Of a DNA stretch of 64,000 nucleotides, positions 45,130 to 54,947 are shown piece after piece (position 1 is the first letter of the stretch; each line of letters begins with the position of its first letter). The stretch is taken from positions 54,858 to 118,857 of the forward strand of contig JAAYKY010000022.1 of assembly GCA_012522185.1 (NCBI GenBank), in the 5' to 3' direction. The DNA comes from Flavobacteriaceae bacterium. GTDB taxonomy: Bacteria > Bacteroidota > Bacteroidia > Flavobacteriales > Weeksellaceae. The notes under the pieces were generated by a model. It did no database searches. It was not told the DNA's origin and worked only from the letters and a program-made list of their open reading frames with translations. A program made the translations under genes and the position numbers.

Positions 45130-45999
45130 ATGCAATTTGAATTTCATGAAGTAGAAAGAGTCTCCGAAATTTCGGCAAAAGACTTTCTAAAGCACTATGT
45201 AAAACCTCAGAAACCTGTTGTAGTTGAGAAAATTACAAAAGATTGGCCTGCTTATGAAAAATGGAATTTTGATTATATCAAAGAAATTGCCGGTGATAAA
45301 ATCGTTCCTCTTTACAATAACGATCCGGTTGATTATTCCAAAAAAGTAAACGAGCCCATAGCAAAAATGAAGATGAGTGAATATGTAGATTTGCTCCGGG
45401 ATGGTCCTACAGATTTGAGGATTTTCCTTTATAATCTGATGAAACAAGTGCCGGATTTACAAAACGATTACAAAATGCCGGATTTGGGTTTAAAATTATT
45501 CAAAAGTTTGCCCATGTTGTTTTTTGGTGGAGAAGGTTCCAACGTTTTTATGCATTATGACATCGATTTGGCTAATATTCTCCATTTTCATTTTGCTGGA
45601 AAAAAACGATGCATAATCGTTCCGCCAAATCAATCTAAATTCATGTACAAAATTCCTTATTCAGTAATTTGCCGAGAGGACATAGATTTTGATTCCCCTG
45701 ATTTTGAAAAATGGCCGGCCTTGAAAAACATTCAACCTTACGTAGCGGATTTAAATCACGGCGAAATGCTTTACATGCCGGAAGGTTGGTGGCATTATAT
45801 GAAATACCTAACGCCTGGTTTTTCTATGAGTTTGAGGTCTTTAGCACATAAACCTCAGAATTTTTCGGAAGCTGTTTACAATATTTTCATCATGCGAATT
45901 TTCGATAATTGGATGCGCAAATGGAAGGGTCAAAATTGGATTGACTGGAAAAATGAAAAAGCAATCACCCGAACCCATGAATTTCTAAATATTTCTTAG
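45130..45999 (+). CDS. Cupin_8/JmjC-like Fe(II)/2-oxoglutarate dioxygenase family protein
   Basis: 289 residues. N-terminal DFLKHYVKPQKPVVVEKITKDWPAYEKWNFDY is the standard cupin_8 start; iron ligands His and Asp in MHYDID and the last His in GWWHYMKY complete the HxD...H triad. Related enzymes hydroxylate ribosomal proteins or other substrates. C-terminal helices follow from about 240. Divergent from the VIT-VWA gene and convergent with the SRPBCC gene. Substrate not known. Confidence 0.88.
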   Translation: MQFEFHEVERVSEISAKDFLKHYVKPQKPVVVEKITKDWPAYEKWNFDYIKEIAGDKIVPLYNNDPVDYSKKVNEPIAKMKMSEYVDLLRDGPTDLRIFLYNLMKQVPDLQNDYKMPDLGLKLFKSLPMLFFGGEGSNVFMHYDIDLANILHFHFAGKKRCIIVPPNQSKFMYKIPYSVICREDIDFDSPDFEKWPALKNIQPYVADLNHGEMLYMPEGWWHYMKYLTPGFSMSLRSLAHKPQNFSEAVYNIFIMRIFDNWMRKWKGQNWIDWKNEKAITRTHEFLNIS

Positions 46000-46000
46000 A

Positions 46001-46450
46001 TCAAGACTCCGAAATATCTTTGAGTTTATTCAGAGCCTTGGGCCATGTTTTATCGAAATACTCCATGTTCTCATCGGCCGCATCAACTTCAACGGCCAGA
46101 TGCGTGATTTCCATTTCCTGTGATAAAGTATAAATTTCATAAGCAGGCGCCCATGCTTCCACTTTGGGGCCTTCGAAAATCTCATTTTCACCATCTATAA
46201 CACCATAATGACGAATGGAAATCAATTCATTGGGCATGTTTTCCTCAATCAACGCAAGCATCCCTTCTTTTTTTCCGTCTTCTGCATAACCAATGAAGCG
46301 AATTTCTTCGCCCTTTTCCCAACTGCCTTCAAAATCAGAAGTCGGATGAAATTCAGAAGTCCACTGTTTAAATGTTTCTTTACCAATCAGATTTTGGTAT
46401 ACCTTATCTTTCGGTGCCTTAATCTCTATTTTATAATTTAATTTTCGCAT
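46001..46450 (-). CDS. SRPBCC (AHSA1-type) domain protein
   Basis: 149 residues, cytosolic. START/Bet v1-like fold: KLNYKIEIKAPKDKVYQNLIGKETFKQWTSEFHP, then GEEIRFIGYAEDGKKEGMLALIEENMPNELISIRHYG, ending in the long helix DENMEYFDKTWPKALNKLKDI. Members bind hydrophobic ligands or act as co-chaperones; no specific role known. One base separates its stop from that of the convergent cupin gene. Confidence 0.85.
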   Translation of the reverse strand: MRKLNYKIEIKAPKDKVYQNLIGKETFKQWTSEFHPTSDFEGSWEKGEEIRFIGYAEDGKKEGMLALIEENMPNELISIRHYGVIDGENEIFEGPKVEAWAPAYEIYTLSQEMEITHLAVEVDAADENMEYFDKTWPKALNKLKDISES

Positions 46451-46570
46451 AATTTATTCATTTTAAACTCTTAAGAATGAAATAATTTACGCAAGAATCA
46501 TTCCCAGTTTAGCTCAAAGATTCAAGATTTTTTAACTGATTATGATTTTTTTATCTAAAGAATTTTTTCT

Positions 46571-47092
46571 TTAATTTTCCAGTTCTCTTTTCAGATTTTC
46601 GAGCCCTTCACGAAAGTCATCGTCCATGCTCACAAACAAATTCATTATATTCAAAATAAATGGAGATTTCCCTTTGACTTCCCAAACCACGAGTGTTTGT
46701 TCTCTGCTTTTCGGGTACAACTGAATAATAGATTTTGCTGGATCTTTAAAGTTTTCGAAGTACAATTCCGTTTCCATTTTCTCTCCTTCCAAGAGCTTCA
46801 CAATCTTTTGTTTTCCACTTCCTATCTTATTGCTTTCCCAAGCATAAACAAATCCTTCCTCACCGTCTGTACCCGTATAAGATTTTTTCATGTCGGGATC
46901 CATTTGGTGCCAAGTTCCATAGTTTTCTTGATTTTTCAGGTATTTAATATATTCGTAGACTTCTTGTTGCGGTTTATTAATCAAGATTTCACTTCTAGCC
47001 TCAAAACTACGTGGGGCAAATAGGGCTAAAATGACAACCAAAGCAATCAATCCCAGTACGAAAAACAAAACGAATTTTAGATAAGTTTTCAT
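46571..47092 (-). CDS. Membrane-anchored SRPBCC domain protein
   Basis: 173 residues from the ATG at 47092. One N-terminal transmembrane helix (YLKFVLFFVLGLIALVVILA) followed by a polyketide-cyclase-like SRPBCC domain (SFEARSEILINKPQQEVYEYIKYLKNQENYGTWHQMD...). Orientation is probably periplasmic. Function unknown. Confidence 0.85.
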   Translation of the reverse strand: MKTYLKFVLFFVLGLIALVVILALFAPRSFEARSEILINKPQQEVYEYIKYLKNQENYGTWHQMDPDMKKSYTGTDGEEGFVYAWESNKIGSGKQKIVKLLEGEKMETELYFENFKDPAKSIIQLYPKSREQTLVVWEVKGKSPFILNIMNLFVSMDDDFREGLENLKRELEN

Positions 47093-47232
47093 AGTATTTG
47101 TTTTAGTTAGAATAAATTTACTCATAAATCAAATCCAATATTGATTTTTAATGAATTCAATTCTGATAAAAAATTTTATCAATACAAATTGTAGAAAAGG
47201 TAGTAGGATGTGGAATAGCTTAGCGCAGGAAT

Positions 47233-47967
47233 TTAAAATTGTTCAAACCTAAAGTTTTCTCCCAAATAAACCCTTCGGACATCGGGATCATTGGCCAATT
47301 CTTCAGGGGAACCTTCTTTGAGGATTTTCCCTTCAAACATAATATAGGTTTTGTCGGTAATAGCCAACGTCTGAGAAACGTTGTGGTCAGTAATTAAAAT
47401 TCCGATGTTTTTATGTTTCAGTGAACGAACGATTTTCTGAATATCCTCCACCGCAATCGGATCCACTCCCGCAAAAGGTTCGTCCAAAAGGATAAATTTA
47501 GGTTCTGTGGCAAGACAGCGAGCGATTTCAGTTCTTCTTCTTTCACCTCCCGAAAGTAAATCTCCTCGGTTTTTACGAACATGTTCCAAGCTGAATTCCT
47601 CAATGAGTTCATCGGTTTTCTTTTGCTGTTCCTTTTTGGATAGTTTCGTAAACTGCAAAACCGATTTGATGTTGTCCTCCACCGAAAGTTTTCTGAAAAC
47701 CGAAGCTTCCTGAGCCAGATAACCGATTCCTTTCTGAGCTCGTTTGTACATGGCATCATCGGTTATATCAGTTTTGTCAAGATAAACCTTTCCTCCTGTT
47801 GCTTTTACAAGTCCCACAATCATATAAAACGAAGTCGTTTTCCCAGCTCCGTTTGGACCTAAAAGCCCAATGATTTCGCCTTGCTCCACTGAAAATGAAA
47901 CATTTTTAACGACATGTTTTTTACCGTAATCTTTGACCAGATTTTCTCCTCTCAGTATGATTCCCAT
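47233..47967 (-). CDS. lptB: LPS export ABC transporter ATP-binding protein
   Basis: 244 residues. ATPase of the LptB2FG complex that pulls lipopolysaccharide from the inner membrane. Walker [17 protein letters not shown], the LptB-type Q-loop region [15 protein letters not shown], signature [16 protein letters not shown], Walker [14 protein letters not shown] and the switch [12 protein letters not shown] are exact. Length typical. A consensus promoter ends five bases before its ATG, so the mRNA is probably leaderless. Confidence 0.97.
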   Translation of the reverse strand: MGIILRGENLVKDYGKKHVVKNVSFSVEQGEIIGLLGPNGAGKTTSFYMIVGLVKATGGKVYLDKTDITDDAMYKRAQKGIGYLAQEASVFRKLSVEDNIKSVLQFTKLSKKEQQKKTDELIEEFSLEHVRKNRGDLLSGGERRRTEIARCLATEPKFILLDEPFAGVDPIAVEDIQKIVRSLKHKNIGILITDHNVSQTLAITDKTYIMFEGKILKEGSPEELANDPDVRRVYLGENFRFEQF

Positions 47968-47972
47968 TGGGT

Positions 47973-48003
47973 CAAAGATAAATGATTTTGAATTGGAGAC
48001 AAA
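47973..48003 (-). promoter_or_regulatory. Consensus promoter of lptB, 5 nt before the start codon
   Basis: Minus strand: TTTG (48003-48000), exactly 19 nt, TATCTTTG (47980-47973), ACCCA, ATG (47967). Perfect match to the Bacteroidota consensus in both elements. Confidence 0.8.
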
Positions 48004-48085
48004 ACACTAATTATGAATTTATTTTTTGAGGTAAAAAATGGAAAGTTTGGATAATCTTAAAGCATTACACCTATTTCAAAGTAAT

Positions 48086-48093
48086 TATATTTG
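48086..48093 (+). promoter_or_regulatory. -7 element 5 nt before the start of the UbiA-like gene
   Basis: TATATTTG, then CTCCA, then ATG (48099). Mirror image of the lptB arrangement; no clear -33 element. Confidence 0.6.
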
Positions 48094-48098
48094 CTCCA

Positions 48099-48899
48099 AT
48101 GAAATTATTCATTGAGAAATATTTACTCAAAACCAATATCTGGGTGGCGCTTTGTTTTACCGGATTGTTCATATTTTTTCAATTGGGATTGTATGAAAAA
48201 ATTCTTTCGGTTTGGGGAATTGTCTTTTTCGGAACCCTTGCGATTTATAATTTTTCCCGCATCAAAACTTTAAACGAATTCTTCCAGTTCCATTCCGAAA
48301 AACGAATGCAGATCATCCTGACCTACGTCGGACTCTTCGGAACTTTGATTTTTGTGCTTTTGCGTGGGTTTGAACTCAAAACTTTTCTCTACCTCGGCGT
48401 TTTGGGACTTGTTAGTTTTTGTTATTCACTTCCCTTTTCGGGATTGGGTTTACGCGCAATTCCTTTTCTGAAATTATTTCTGATTGCGTTTGTCTGGGCA
48501 GGAAGTTCCATCGGTTTATTGCTCGTTGTACATCATGCTGTTTTTCAGCATTCTTTATTATTTCTTTCGGTTTTTTTATTTGTCATCGGCATTACAATTC
48601 CTTTTGATATCCGCGATTCGGCATCTGACGAAAAAGAACTGAAAACAATTCCACAAGTAATCGGCATCAAAAACTCAAAAATCCTCGCCCTTTTAAGTCT
48701 GATTTTAAGCGGATTTTTTTTCTATTTGGAATTTAGAGAATTCAATTTACTTGTAATTTCTTGGTTTATTTCTTTGCTTATTTCCTTCGTGCTCATATCT
48801 CTTTCCTCCATAAAGAAAAGCGATTTTTATTATTCTTTTTGGCTCGAAGGAACCTCTCTTCTGCCCTTGCTTATCTATTTGGCACTGAATTTGTTTTAA
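48099..48899 (+). CDS. UbiA-like multi-pass membrane protein
   Basis: 266 residues with eight to nine hydrophobic segments. Two polar segments sit where UbiA prenyltransferases have their Asp-rich motifs: NFSRIKTLNEFF (weak, after the second helix) and IPFDIRDSASDEKELKTIPQVIGIKNS (second motif, DxxDxxxDE-like). The first motif lacks the usual N-D-x-x-D, so catalysis is doubtful or uses another ligand. Substrate unknown. Divergent from lptB; the A2M gene follows 52 bp downstream. Confidence 0.7.
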   Translation: MKLFIEKYLLKTNIWVALCFTGLFIFFQLGLYEKILSVWGIVFFGTLAIYNFSRIKTLNEFFQFHSEKRMQIILTYVGLFGTLIFVLLRGFELKTFLYLGVLGLVSFCYSLPFSGLGLRAIPFLKLFLIAFVWAGSSIGLLLVVHHAVFQHSLLFLSVFLFVIGITIPFDIRDSASDEKELKTIPQVIGIKNSKILALLSLILSGFFFYLEFREFNLLVISWFISLLISFVLISLSSIKKSDFYYSFWLEGTSLLPLLIYLALNLF

Positions 48900-48951
48900 C
48901 ATTTCGCTAACAAATTTTTAGTAAATTTGATTGCATCCAAATCTTTCTTTT

Positions 48952-51900
48952 ATGAAGAAATTTATCTTATTTCCCGTTCTCGTCTTACTGATTTTTTCAG
49001 CTTGTAAGTCCAAAAAAAATGCGCAGTTAATGGAAGTTAATCCCGAATTTGCTGCTTATGTTTCGGCTTATACTTCTGGACTGATTTCCACCGAAAGCAA
49101 TATCAAAGTTATTTTACAATCCGATATTCCCCTGGAAACCAACGAAGACAAATCCCTGAAAAACGATATTCTCAAATTTTCGCCTTCCATCAAAGGAAAA
49201 ACTTATTTAATCGATAATTCCACTTTGGAATTCCATCCCGACGAAAAACTCGAACAAGGAGAAATTTACACCGGAAAACTTGATTTAAAACCGATTTATA
49301 CCAAAATTCCTGACGAACTTCAAACTTTTGAATTTCAGTTTCAGGCAAAAAAACAGGACTTCAACGTCAATCTCGAAGGAATTCAGGACACACAAGACGG
49401 ACAGGGAAATTATAAATTCACAGGAAATCTTCATACAGCTGATTTTGCCAATTCTTCACAAGTAAATGAAATGCTCACAGCGAGCTTCGGCGGAAAAGAA
49501 CTTCCGGTTTCTTGGGAACATTCCGACAATCAGAGAAACCATCGTTTCACCATCAACGGACTGGATGCAGCCGAAAAAACCAAAGAATTAATTCTGAAAT
49601 GGGACGGAAAGCCGTTGGAAATCAAGAAAAAAATCAATCAGAAATTTAATATTCCGGCCAAAGGCAATTTTAAAATTACGCAGATCAAATCCGTTTCACA
49701 TCCCGAACAATATATTTCGGTCAATTTCTCGGAAGCACTTCAATCCGATGCTTTTTTGGACGGTTTGGTCGAACTTAAAAAGACTTCCAAAAGCGAAACC
49801 TCCAATGATTATTATTACGACAGTTCTCCCGATAATTACATCAAATCCACCATTATCAACGGAAATGAACTGAAAATTTATACGTCCAAAAAAATTGGTG
49901 GCGAATATGAACTCAATATTTTCCCGGGAATTGCCAGTGCGTACGGAAATAAAATCGATGAACCGCTGAAGAAAAATGTCAATTTCATCAATTTATATCC
50001 GCAGGTAAAATTTGTAGGAAACGGAAATATCATTCCTTCTTCTGACGGAAAAATCAATCTTCCCTTTCAGGCAGTCGGGCTGAAAGCCGTTCGTGTCCAA
50101 ATCACAAAAATTTACGAAAACAATATCCATCAGTTTTTCCAATACAATCAATACGATCAGGTCAATAACCTGAAACCGGTCGGTAAAAAGGTTTTAAACA
50201 AAGTCATTCCGATTTCAAACGCTGATAATTTCAACATCAGTGAAATGAATGTTTACCAGCTCGAACTTTCCGAATTCATTGAACCCGAGCCCGGCGCAAT
50301 TTATAATGTAGAATTTTCATTTGAACAAAGATTTGCGGCTTATCCTTGCTCGGACAACGAAAATACAGGCGAAATGCTCGCAACCGTTGAGCCAAAAACT
50401 GACGATTACGAAACCGACTCGGAAATGTACAGTTATGATTATTACGACTACGATTATTATTATCCTGACGGATACAATTGGCAGGATCGCGACAATCCTT
50501 GTACGGTTTCTTATTATACTTCCGAAAAGAAAGTCAGCAAAAACATTCTGGCGAGCAATCTTGGAATTAACTTCAAAACCGGAAAAGACCGAAACGGATA
50601 TGCAACGGTTACCGATATCATTTCGGCCAAACCGATGGAAAACGTCAATATCAAAGCTTATGATTTTCAAAATCAACTGGTAGGCGAAGGTTCTACTGAC
50701 GGCGAAGGTTTTGCCCAATTCAAATTAAACCGAAAACCTTTTCTCATCATTGCCGAAAAAAATCGACAAAAGGGATATGTGAGAGTGGACAATGGTTCTT
50801 CGCTTTCGCTTTCCAATTTTGATGTGGAAGGCGAGTCTTCCGCCACCGGATTGGGCGGATTTATTTATGGCGAACGCGGCGTCTGGCGTCCCGGCGATAA
50901 AATCCATCTGACCTTTGTGATGGACAAATCCATTACACAGATTTCAGACGATCAGCCTGCTATTTTGGAACTCAAAGGACCGGACGGACAACTGATGCAG
51001 CGAAAAGTCAACAGCAATCCACTCAACGGATTTTATACTTTTGAACTGGAAACGCCGCCCGATGCCAAAACCGGAAACTGGTCGGCCAATGTGAAAATCG
51101 GCGGAATGAATTTCTACAAATCGGTGAAAATTGAAACCATCAAACCCAACCGATTGAAGATCAATACTGTTTTTCCGGAAGAAATTCTTACCAAATCCTC
51201 TACCGGACAAGGTTTTAAAATTCAGGCAAACTGGCTCAGCGGAGCCTCGGCTCAAAACCTCAAAGCCAATGTTACCGCCAATATTTTTTCGGAAAACACT
51301 AAATTCAGTTCCTTTCCCAATTATCATTTCAGTGATCCTTCCCGAAGTTTCCCGATGCAGGAGATGGTGGTTTTTGACGGAACATTAAATGCCAATGGCG
51401 AAGCCAATATTTCGACCAATATCAACCTCGACATCACACCTCCCGGAATGTTGAAAATGGGACTTTTTACCAAGGTTTTTGAAACCGGCGGAGATTTCAG
51501 TACTTCTTATGTCACCAAGGATTATTCGCCCTACTCCACTTACGTCGGACTTCAAATCCCGACCGATAATGATTATTATCAAATGTTGGAAACCGGAAAA
51601 GAGCACACCATAAACGTTGCAACGGTGGATTACAAAGGAAATCCAATTTCAAAAGGCGGAGTCAAAGTTTTTATTTACCGTTTGAAAAATTCTTGGTGGT
51701 ATAATTCAGACCGGAATGATCTGGCTTATTATGTCAACCGTCAGTATGAATTTCTGAAAGAAGAAAAAATCATCACGACTACAAACGGAAAAGGCAGTTT
51801 CAAAATCAATATTCCCAATGACGAATATGGAAATTATTTCATTCGCGTACTGGATCCCGACAGTGGTCACGCCGCCGGACAAACCATCTGGATTGACTGG

Positions 51901-54534
51901 CCTAACTGGCGAAGCCGTGGCGATGGAAATTCGGAAAGTGCTGCGATTTTGAATTTCAAAGCCGATAAAACTTCTTACAAAGTTGGTGAAACAGCTCAGA
52001 TAACCATTCCTTCTTCAGTCGAAGGACGTGCACTCGTGAGTTATGAAAACGGCGTGAAAGTGATGGAAAGAAAATGGATTAATACCGATAATGACCAAAC
52101 GAAATTCAGCATCAAAATCACGGAAGAAATGGCTCCGAATTTCTATGTACACATCAGTTTGCTCCAACCGCATAATGCGACCGAAAATGATATGCCCATC
52201 CGAATGTACGGCGTCATTCCGATTACGGTTGAAAACCCTGAAAGGCGTCTGTCGCCAGTCATTCAGGCACCGGAGTCCATTCGTCCGAATGCTGATTATT
52301 CAGTTTCCGTTTCAGAAAAGTCCGGAAAACCGATGACTTACACACTCGCCGTTGTGGATGAAGGATTGCTCGACATAACCAATTTCAAAACGCCGGATAT
52401 TTACAGTTATTTCAACCAAAAACAAACGCTCGGTGTTACTACTTGGGATATTTTCAATTACGTTTTGGGTGCTTATGGTGGAAGAATTGAGAGCGTTTTT
52501 ACCATTGGTGGGGATTTGGCTTTGTCCAATACGAACAAGGAAAAAATCAACCGATTTAAACCAATCGTGACCTTTCTCGGCCCTTTTACTTTGAACAAAG
52601 GCGAGAATAAATCCCATAAAATCAAAATGGAAAATTACATCGGTTCGGTCAAAGTGATGGTCGTAGCAGGAAATGGTTCAAGTTTCGGGAGTTCCGAGAA
52701 AAATATTTTCGTGAAACAACCTTTGATGACACTGACTACTTTACCGCGTGTGCTCACACCGGGCGATGAAATTACTTTGCCGGTAAATGTTTTCGCAATG
52801 GAAAACAACATCAAAAATGTAAATGTTTCGGTTAAAACCAATGATTTAATCCGAATTGAAGGCGGAAATAATCAACAGTTAAGCTTTACAAAAACCGGTG
52901 ATCAGATTGCCAATTTCAAACTGAAAATTCCGGAAAAATTAGGAAAAGCTACTTTGAGTATTTCGGCGGTTTCAGGAAAAGAAAGAACGACGGAAGAAAT
53001 CGAAATTGAAGTCCGAAGTCCTAATCCACCGATGACTTTTACCATCAACGAAGAAATCAGCGGAAATCAAAGCTGGGCAAGCGATTATGAACCCTTCGGA
53101 ATGGCTGGGACTTCCGATACCAAACTTGTTTTATCGACCATTCCGAATTTAAATTTGGACGAAAGATTGCGCTTTTTAATTCAATATCCGCACGGATGTT
53201 TGGAGCAGATTACATCTGCCGTTTTCCCTCAGCTTTACCTCGATCGTCTGACGAATTTGAGCGAAGCTCAGAAAAAAGAAGTTCAATACAATATTGAAGA
53301 AGCCTTAAAAAGATTTAAATCCTATCAGACGCCAAGTGGTGGATTGGCTTATTGGCCCGGAAGTGGCGAGCCCAACCGTTGGGGAAGTTCCTATGTTTTT
53401 CATTTTATTTTGAAAGCAGAAGATATGGGGTACAGCATTCCGGCTGGACTCAAAGAGGGTTTGATCCGCTATCAGCGCAAAACAGCCAAAGAATGGAATG
53501 GTTACAACGAAGATTATTATTACAACGATTTGGATCAGGCGTATCGTTTATATACCCTTGCGCTCTCCGGAAATTCAGAACTCGGGCTGATGAACCGTTT
53601 GCGGGAAAAGAAAACCAATGTTTCTACTTTATGGCGACTTTCCGCGGCTTATCAACTCGCCGGACAAAGCAATATTGCCAAAAAACTTGTTAGTAATCTC
53701 GCAACGAGCGTAAAAGAATATAAATTCAACCAATATACGTATGGTTCTTCGCTTCGTGATCATTCGATGATTTTGGAAACTCTGACTTTGATTGGCGAAC
53801 GAAACAAAGCCCAGAATTTAATGCGTCAAATTGCTTCCAATCTGAATTCCGGTTCCTGGTACAGCACGCAGACAACCGCTTATTCGCTGATGGCAATTTC
53901 AGAATTTATCGGAAACAATAATGCAAACAAAAACATCAATGCAACAGTTACTATCAACGGGAAATCGGTTCAGATTAATAATTCAAAAGCTTTTGTGAAT
54001 GTAGATTTACCGGAAAGCGCCGGGAAATTCGTCGTAAAAAACAATCAGTCTTCTGTTTTATTTGTTGATTTGGTGCGGAGTGGCGTCTCGATGCAGGAAA
54101 ACATTCCGGCGACCAATAGCAATCTGAATATGAAAATCACTTATCTGAATATGGACAATCAACCGATTGATCCAAGCAAACTCAGTCAGGGAACCGATTT
54201 CAAATGTGTGGTAACTATCAGCAATCCAGGTATGATGGGCAATTACCACGAACTGGCTTTGCATCAGATGTTCCCATCGGGTTGGGAAATTATCAATACT
54301 CGGATTAATAATCAGGCGACTTCGGTTCAGAACATCGGACTGAATTATCAGGATTTCCGTGATGACAGGGTTTATTCGTATTTCGATTTGAGAGCGGCTC
54401 AAGAAAAATCGGTAACGATTTTACTGAATGCTACGTACAGAGGAAATTATTATCTACCCGCGACTTATACGGAAGCGATGTACGACCATTCGATTTTTGC
54501 AGTAGTTCCGGGTCAGAGGGTTGTGGTAAATTAA
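48952..54534 (+). CDS. Bacterial alpha-2-macroglobulin, lipoprotein
   Basis: 1860 residues from the ATG at 48952, which starts a lipoprotein signal (KKFILFPVLVLLIFSACKS). A large protease trap of macroglobulin (MG) domains; the bait and receptor regions are followed by the thioester domain with intact CLEQ (Cys1416, in YPHGCLEQITSAVFP) and terpenoid-cyclase-like helices (about 1400-1700). An Asp/Tyr-rich insertion of about 30 residues lies near residue 490 (codons 50421-50500). Usually such genes pair with pbpC; here none is near. A TAAATTTG -7 element lies at 48922-48929. Probably guards the envelope against foreign proteases. Confidence 0.94.
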   Translation: MKKFILFPVLVLLIFSACKSKKNAQLMEVNPEFAAYVSAYTSGLISTESNIKVILQSDIPLETNEDKSLKNDILKFSPSIKGKTYLIDNSTLEFHPDEKLEQGEIYTGKLDLKPIYTKIPDELQTFEFQFQAKKQDFNVNLEGIQDTQDGQGNYKFTGNLHTADFANSSQVNEMLTASFGGKELPVSWEHSDNQRNHRFTINGLDAAEKTKELILKWDGKPLEIKKKINQKFNIPAKGNFKITQIKSVSHPEQYISVNFSEALQSDAFLDGLVELKKTSKSETSNDYYYDSSPDNYIKSTIINGNELKIYTSKKIGGEYELNIFPGIASAYGNKIDEPLKKNVNFINLYPQVKFVGNGNIIPSSDGKINLPFQAVGLKAVRVQITKIYENNIHQFFQYNQYDQVNNLKPVGKKVLNKVIPISNADNFNISEMNVYQLELSEFIEPEPGAIYNVEFSFEQRFAAYPCSDNENTGEMLATVEPKTDDYETDSEMYSYDYYDYDYYYPDGYNWQDRDNPCTVSYYTSEKKVSKNILASNLGINFKTGKDRNGYATVTDIISAKPMENVNIKAYDFQNQLVGEGSTDGEGFAQFKLNRKPFLIIAEKNRQKGYVRVDNGSSLSLSNFDVEGESSATGLGGFIYGERGVWRPGDKIHLTFVMDKSITQISDDQPAILELKGPDGQLMQRKVNSNPLNGFYTFELETPPDAKTGNWSANVKIGGMNFYKSVKIETIKPNRLKINTVFPEEILTKSSTGQGFKIQANWLSGASAQNLKANVTANIFSENTKFSSFPNYHFSDPSRSFPMQEMVVFDGTLNANGEANISTNINLDITPPGMLKMGLFTKVFETGGDFSTSYVTKDYSPYSTYVGLQIPTDNDYYQMLETGKEHTINVATVDYKGNPISKGGVKVFIYRLKNSWWYNSDRNDLAYYVNRQYEFLKEEKIITTTNGKGSFKINIPNDEYGNYFIRVLDPDSGHAAGQTIWIDWPNWRSRGDGNSESAAILNFKADKTSYKVGETAQITIPSSVEGRALVSYENGVKVMERKWINTDNDQTKFSIKITEEMAPNFYVHISLLQPHNATENDMPIRMYGVIPITVENPERRLSPVIQAPESIRPNADYSVSVSEKSGKPMTYTLAVVDEGLLDITNFKTPDIYSYFNQKQTLGVTTWDIFNYVLGAYGGRIESVFTIGGDLALSNTNKEKINRFKPIVTFLGPFTLNKGENKSHKIKMENYIGSVKVMVVAGNGSSFGSSEKNIFVKQPLMTLTTLPRVLTPGDEITLPVNVFAMENNIKNVNVSVKTNDLIRIEGGNNQQLSFTKTGDQIANFKLKIPEKLGKATLSISAVSGKERTTEEIEIEVRSPNPPMTFTINEEISGNQSWASDYEPFGMAGTSDTKLVLSTIPNLNLDERLRFLIQYPHGCLEQITSAVFPQLYLDRLTNLSEAQKKEVQYNIEEALKRFKSYQTPSGGLAYWPGSGEPNRWGSSYVFHFILKAEDMGYSIPAGLKEGLIRYQRKTAKEWNGYNEDYYYNDLDQAYRLYTLALSGNSELGLMNRLREKKTNVSTLWRLSAAYQLAGQSNIAKKLVSNLATSVKEYKFNQYTYGSSLRDHSMILETLTLIGERNKAQNLMRQIASNLNSGSWYSTQTTAYSLMAISEFIGNNNANKNINATVTINGKSVQINNSKAFVNVDLPESAGKFVVKNNQSSVLFVDLVRSGVSMQENIPATNSNLNMKITYLNMDNQPIDPSKLSQGTDFKCVVTISNPGMMGNYHELALHQMFPSGWEIINTRINNQATSVQNIGLNYQDFRDDRVYSYFDLRAAQEKSVTILLNATYRGNYYLPATYTEAMYDHSIFAVVPGQRVVVN

Positions 54535-54542
54535 AGACATAA

Positions 54543-54568
54543 AAAAACCGGTGAAATCACCGGTTTTT
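54543..54568. terminator. Bidirectional terminator after the A2M gene
   Basis: 11-bp arms AAAAACCGGTG / CACCGGTTTTT with AAAT loop. Serves both the A2M gene and the convergent small gene. Confidence 0.9.
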
Positions 54569-54582
54569 ATTTTTCTTTTCGA

Positions 54583-54861
54583 TTATTGACTAGAAACTGC
54601 TTTTTGTCTAACTGCTTTATTCTGCTCTAATGTTGCTTTATCGCTTTTTGCAGTTTTACTTTTCACTGAAGTAGATTTTTTAGCTTCAAGTTCTTGTTTT
54701 GCTTTTTCTTTAGCTTCAATTTCACTTTGCTTTTTTTGCTCTTTTGCTTCAACACTTGTGATTGACTCAGCAGCTTGGCTCAAAGTTGCAGCCTTTGTTT
54801 TTTCTTGAGCAAATAAAACCGGCGCTGCTCCGATCGCCAATAATAGGATTAATTTTTTCAT
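54583..54861 (-). CDS. Small exported Lys/Ala/Glu-rich coiled-coil protein
   Basis: 92 residues with a signal peptide (ends LFA-Q). The mature part is nearly free of aromatic residues and consists of Lys, Ala, Glu, Gln and Ser in heptad-like order (SQAAESITSVEAKEQKKQSEIEAKEKAKQELEAKK), ending in a basic tail. It could be a periplasmic coiled coil or a nucleic-acid-binding peptide. No family recognised. Low-complexity makes it a weak call, but signal peptide and codon use support a real gene. Confidence 0.6.
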   Translation of the reverse strand: MKKLILLLAIGAAPVLFAQEKTKAATLSQAAESITSVEAKEQKKQSEIEAKEKAKQELEAKKSTSVKSKTAKSDKATLEQNKAVRQKAVSSQ

Positions 54862-54947
54862 AATTTTAAATTTAACGATTACATTATCCCCAAAAATAAT
54901 AAAAATTTTGACTTATAACGAAATTAGTATCAAGAAAATAAAAAAAA

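Noticed and set aside
50317..50718. Overlapping long frames on both strands inside the A2M gene
   Set aside because: They lie over the repetitive Asp/Tyr-coding stretch and have no start context; shadows of the A2M frame.
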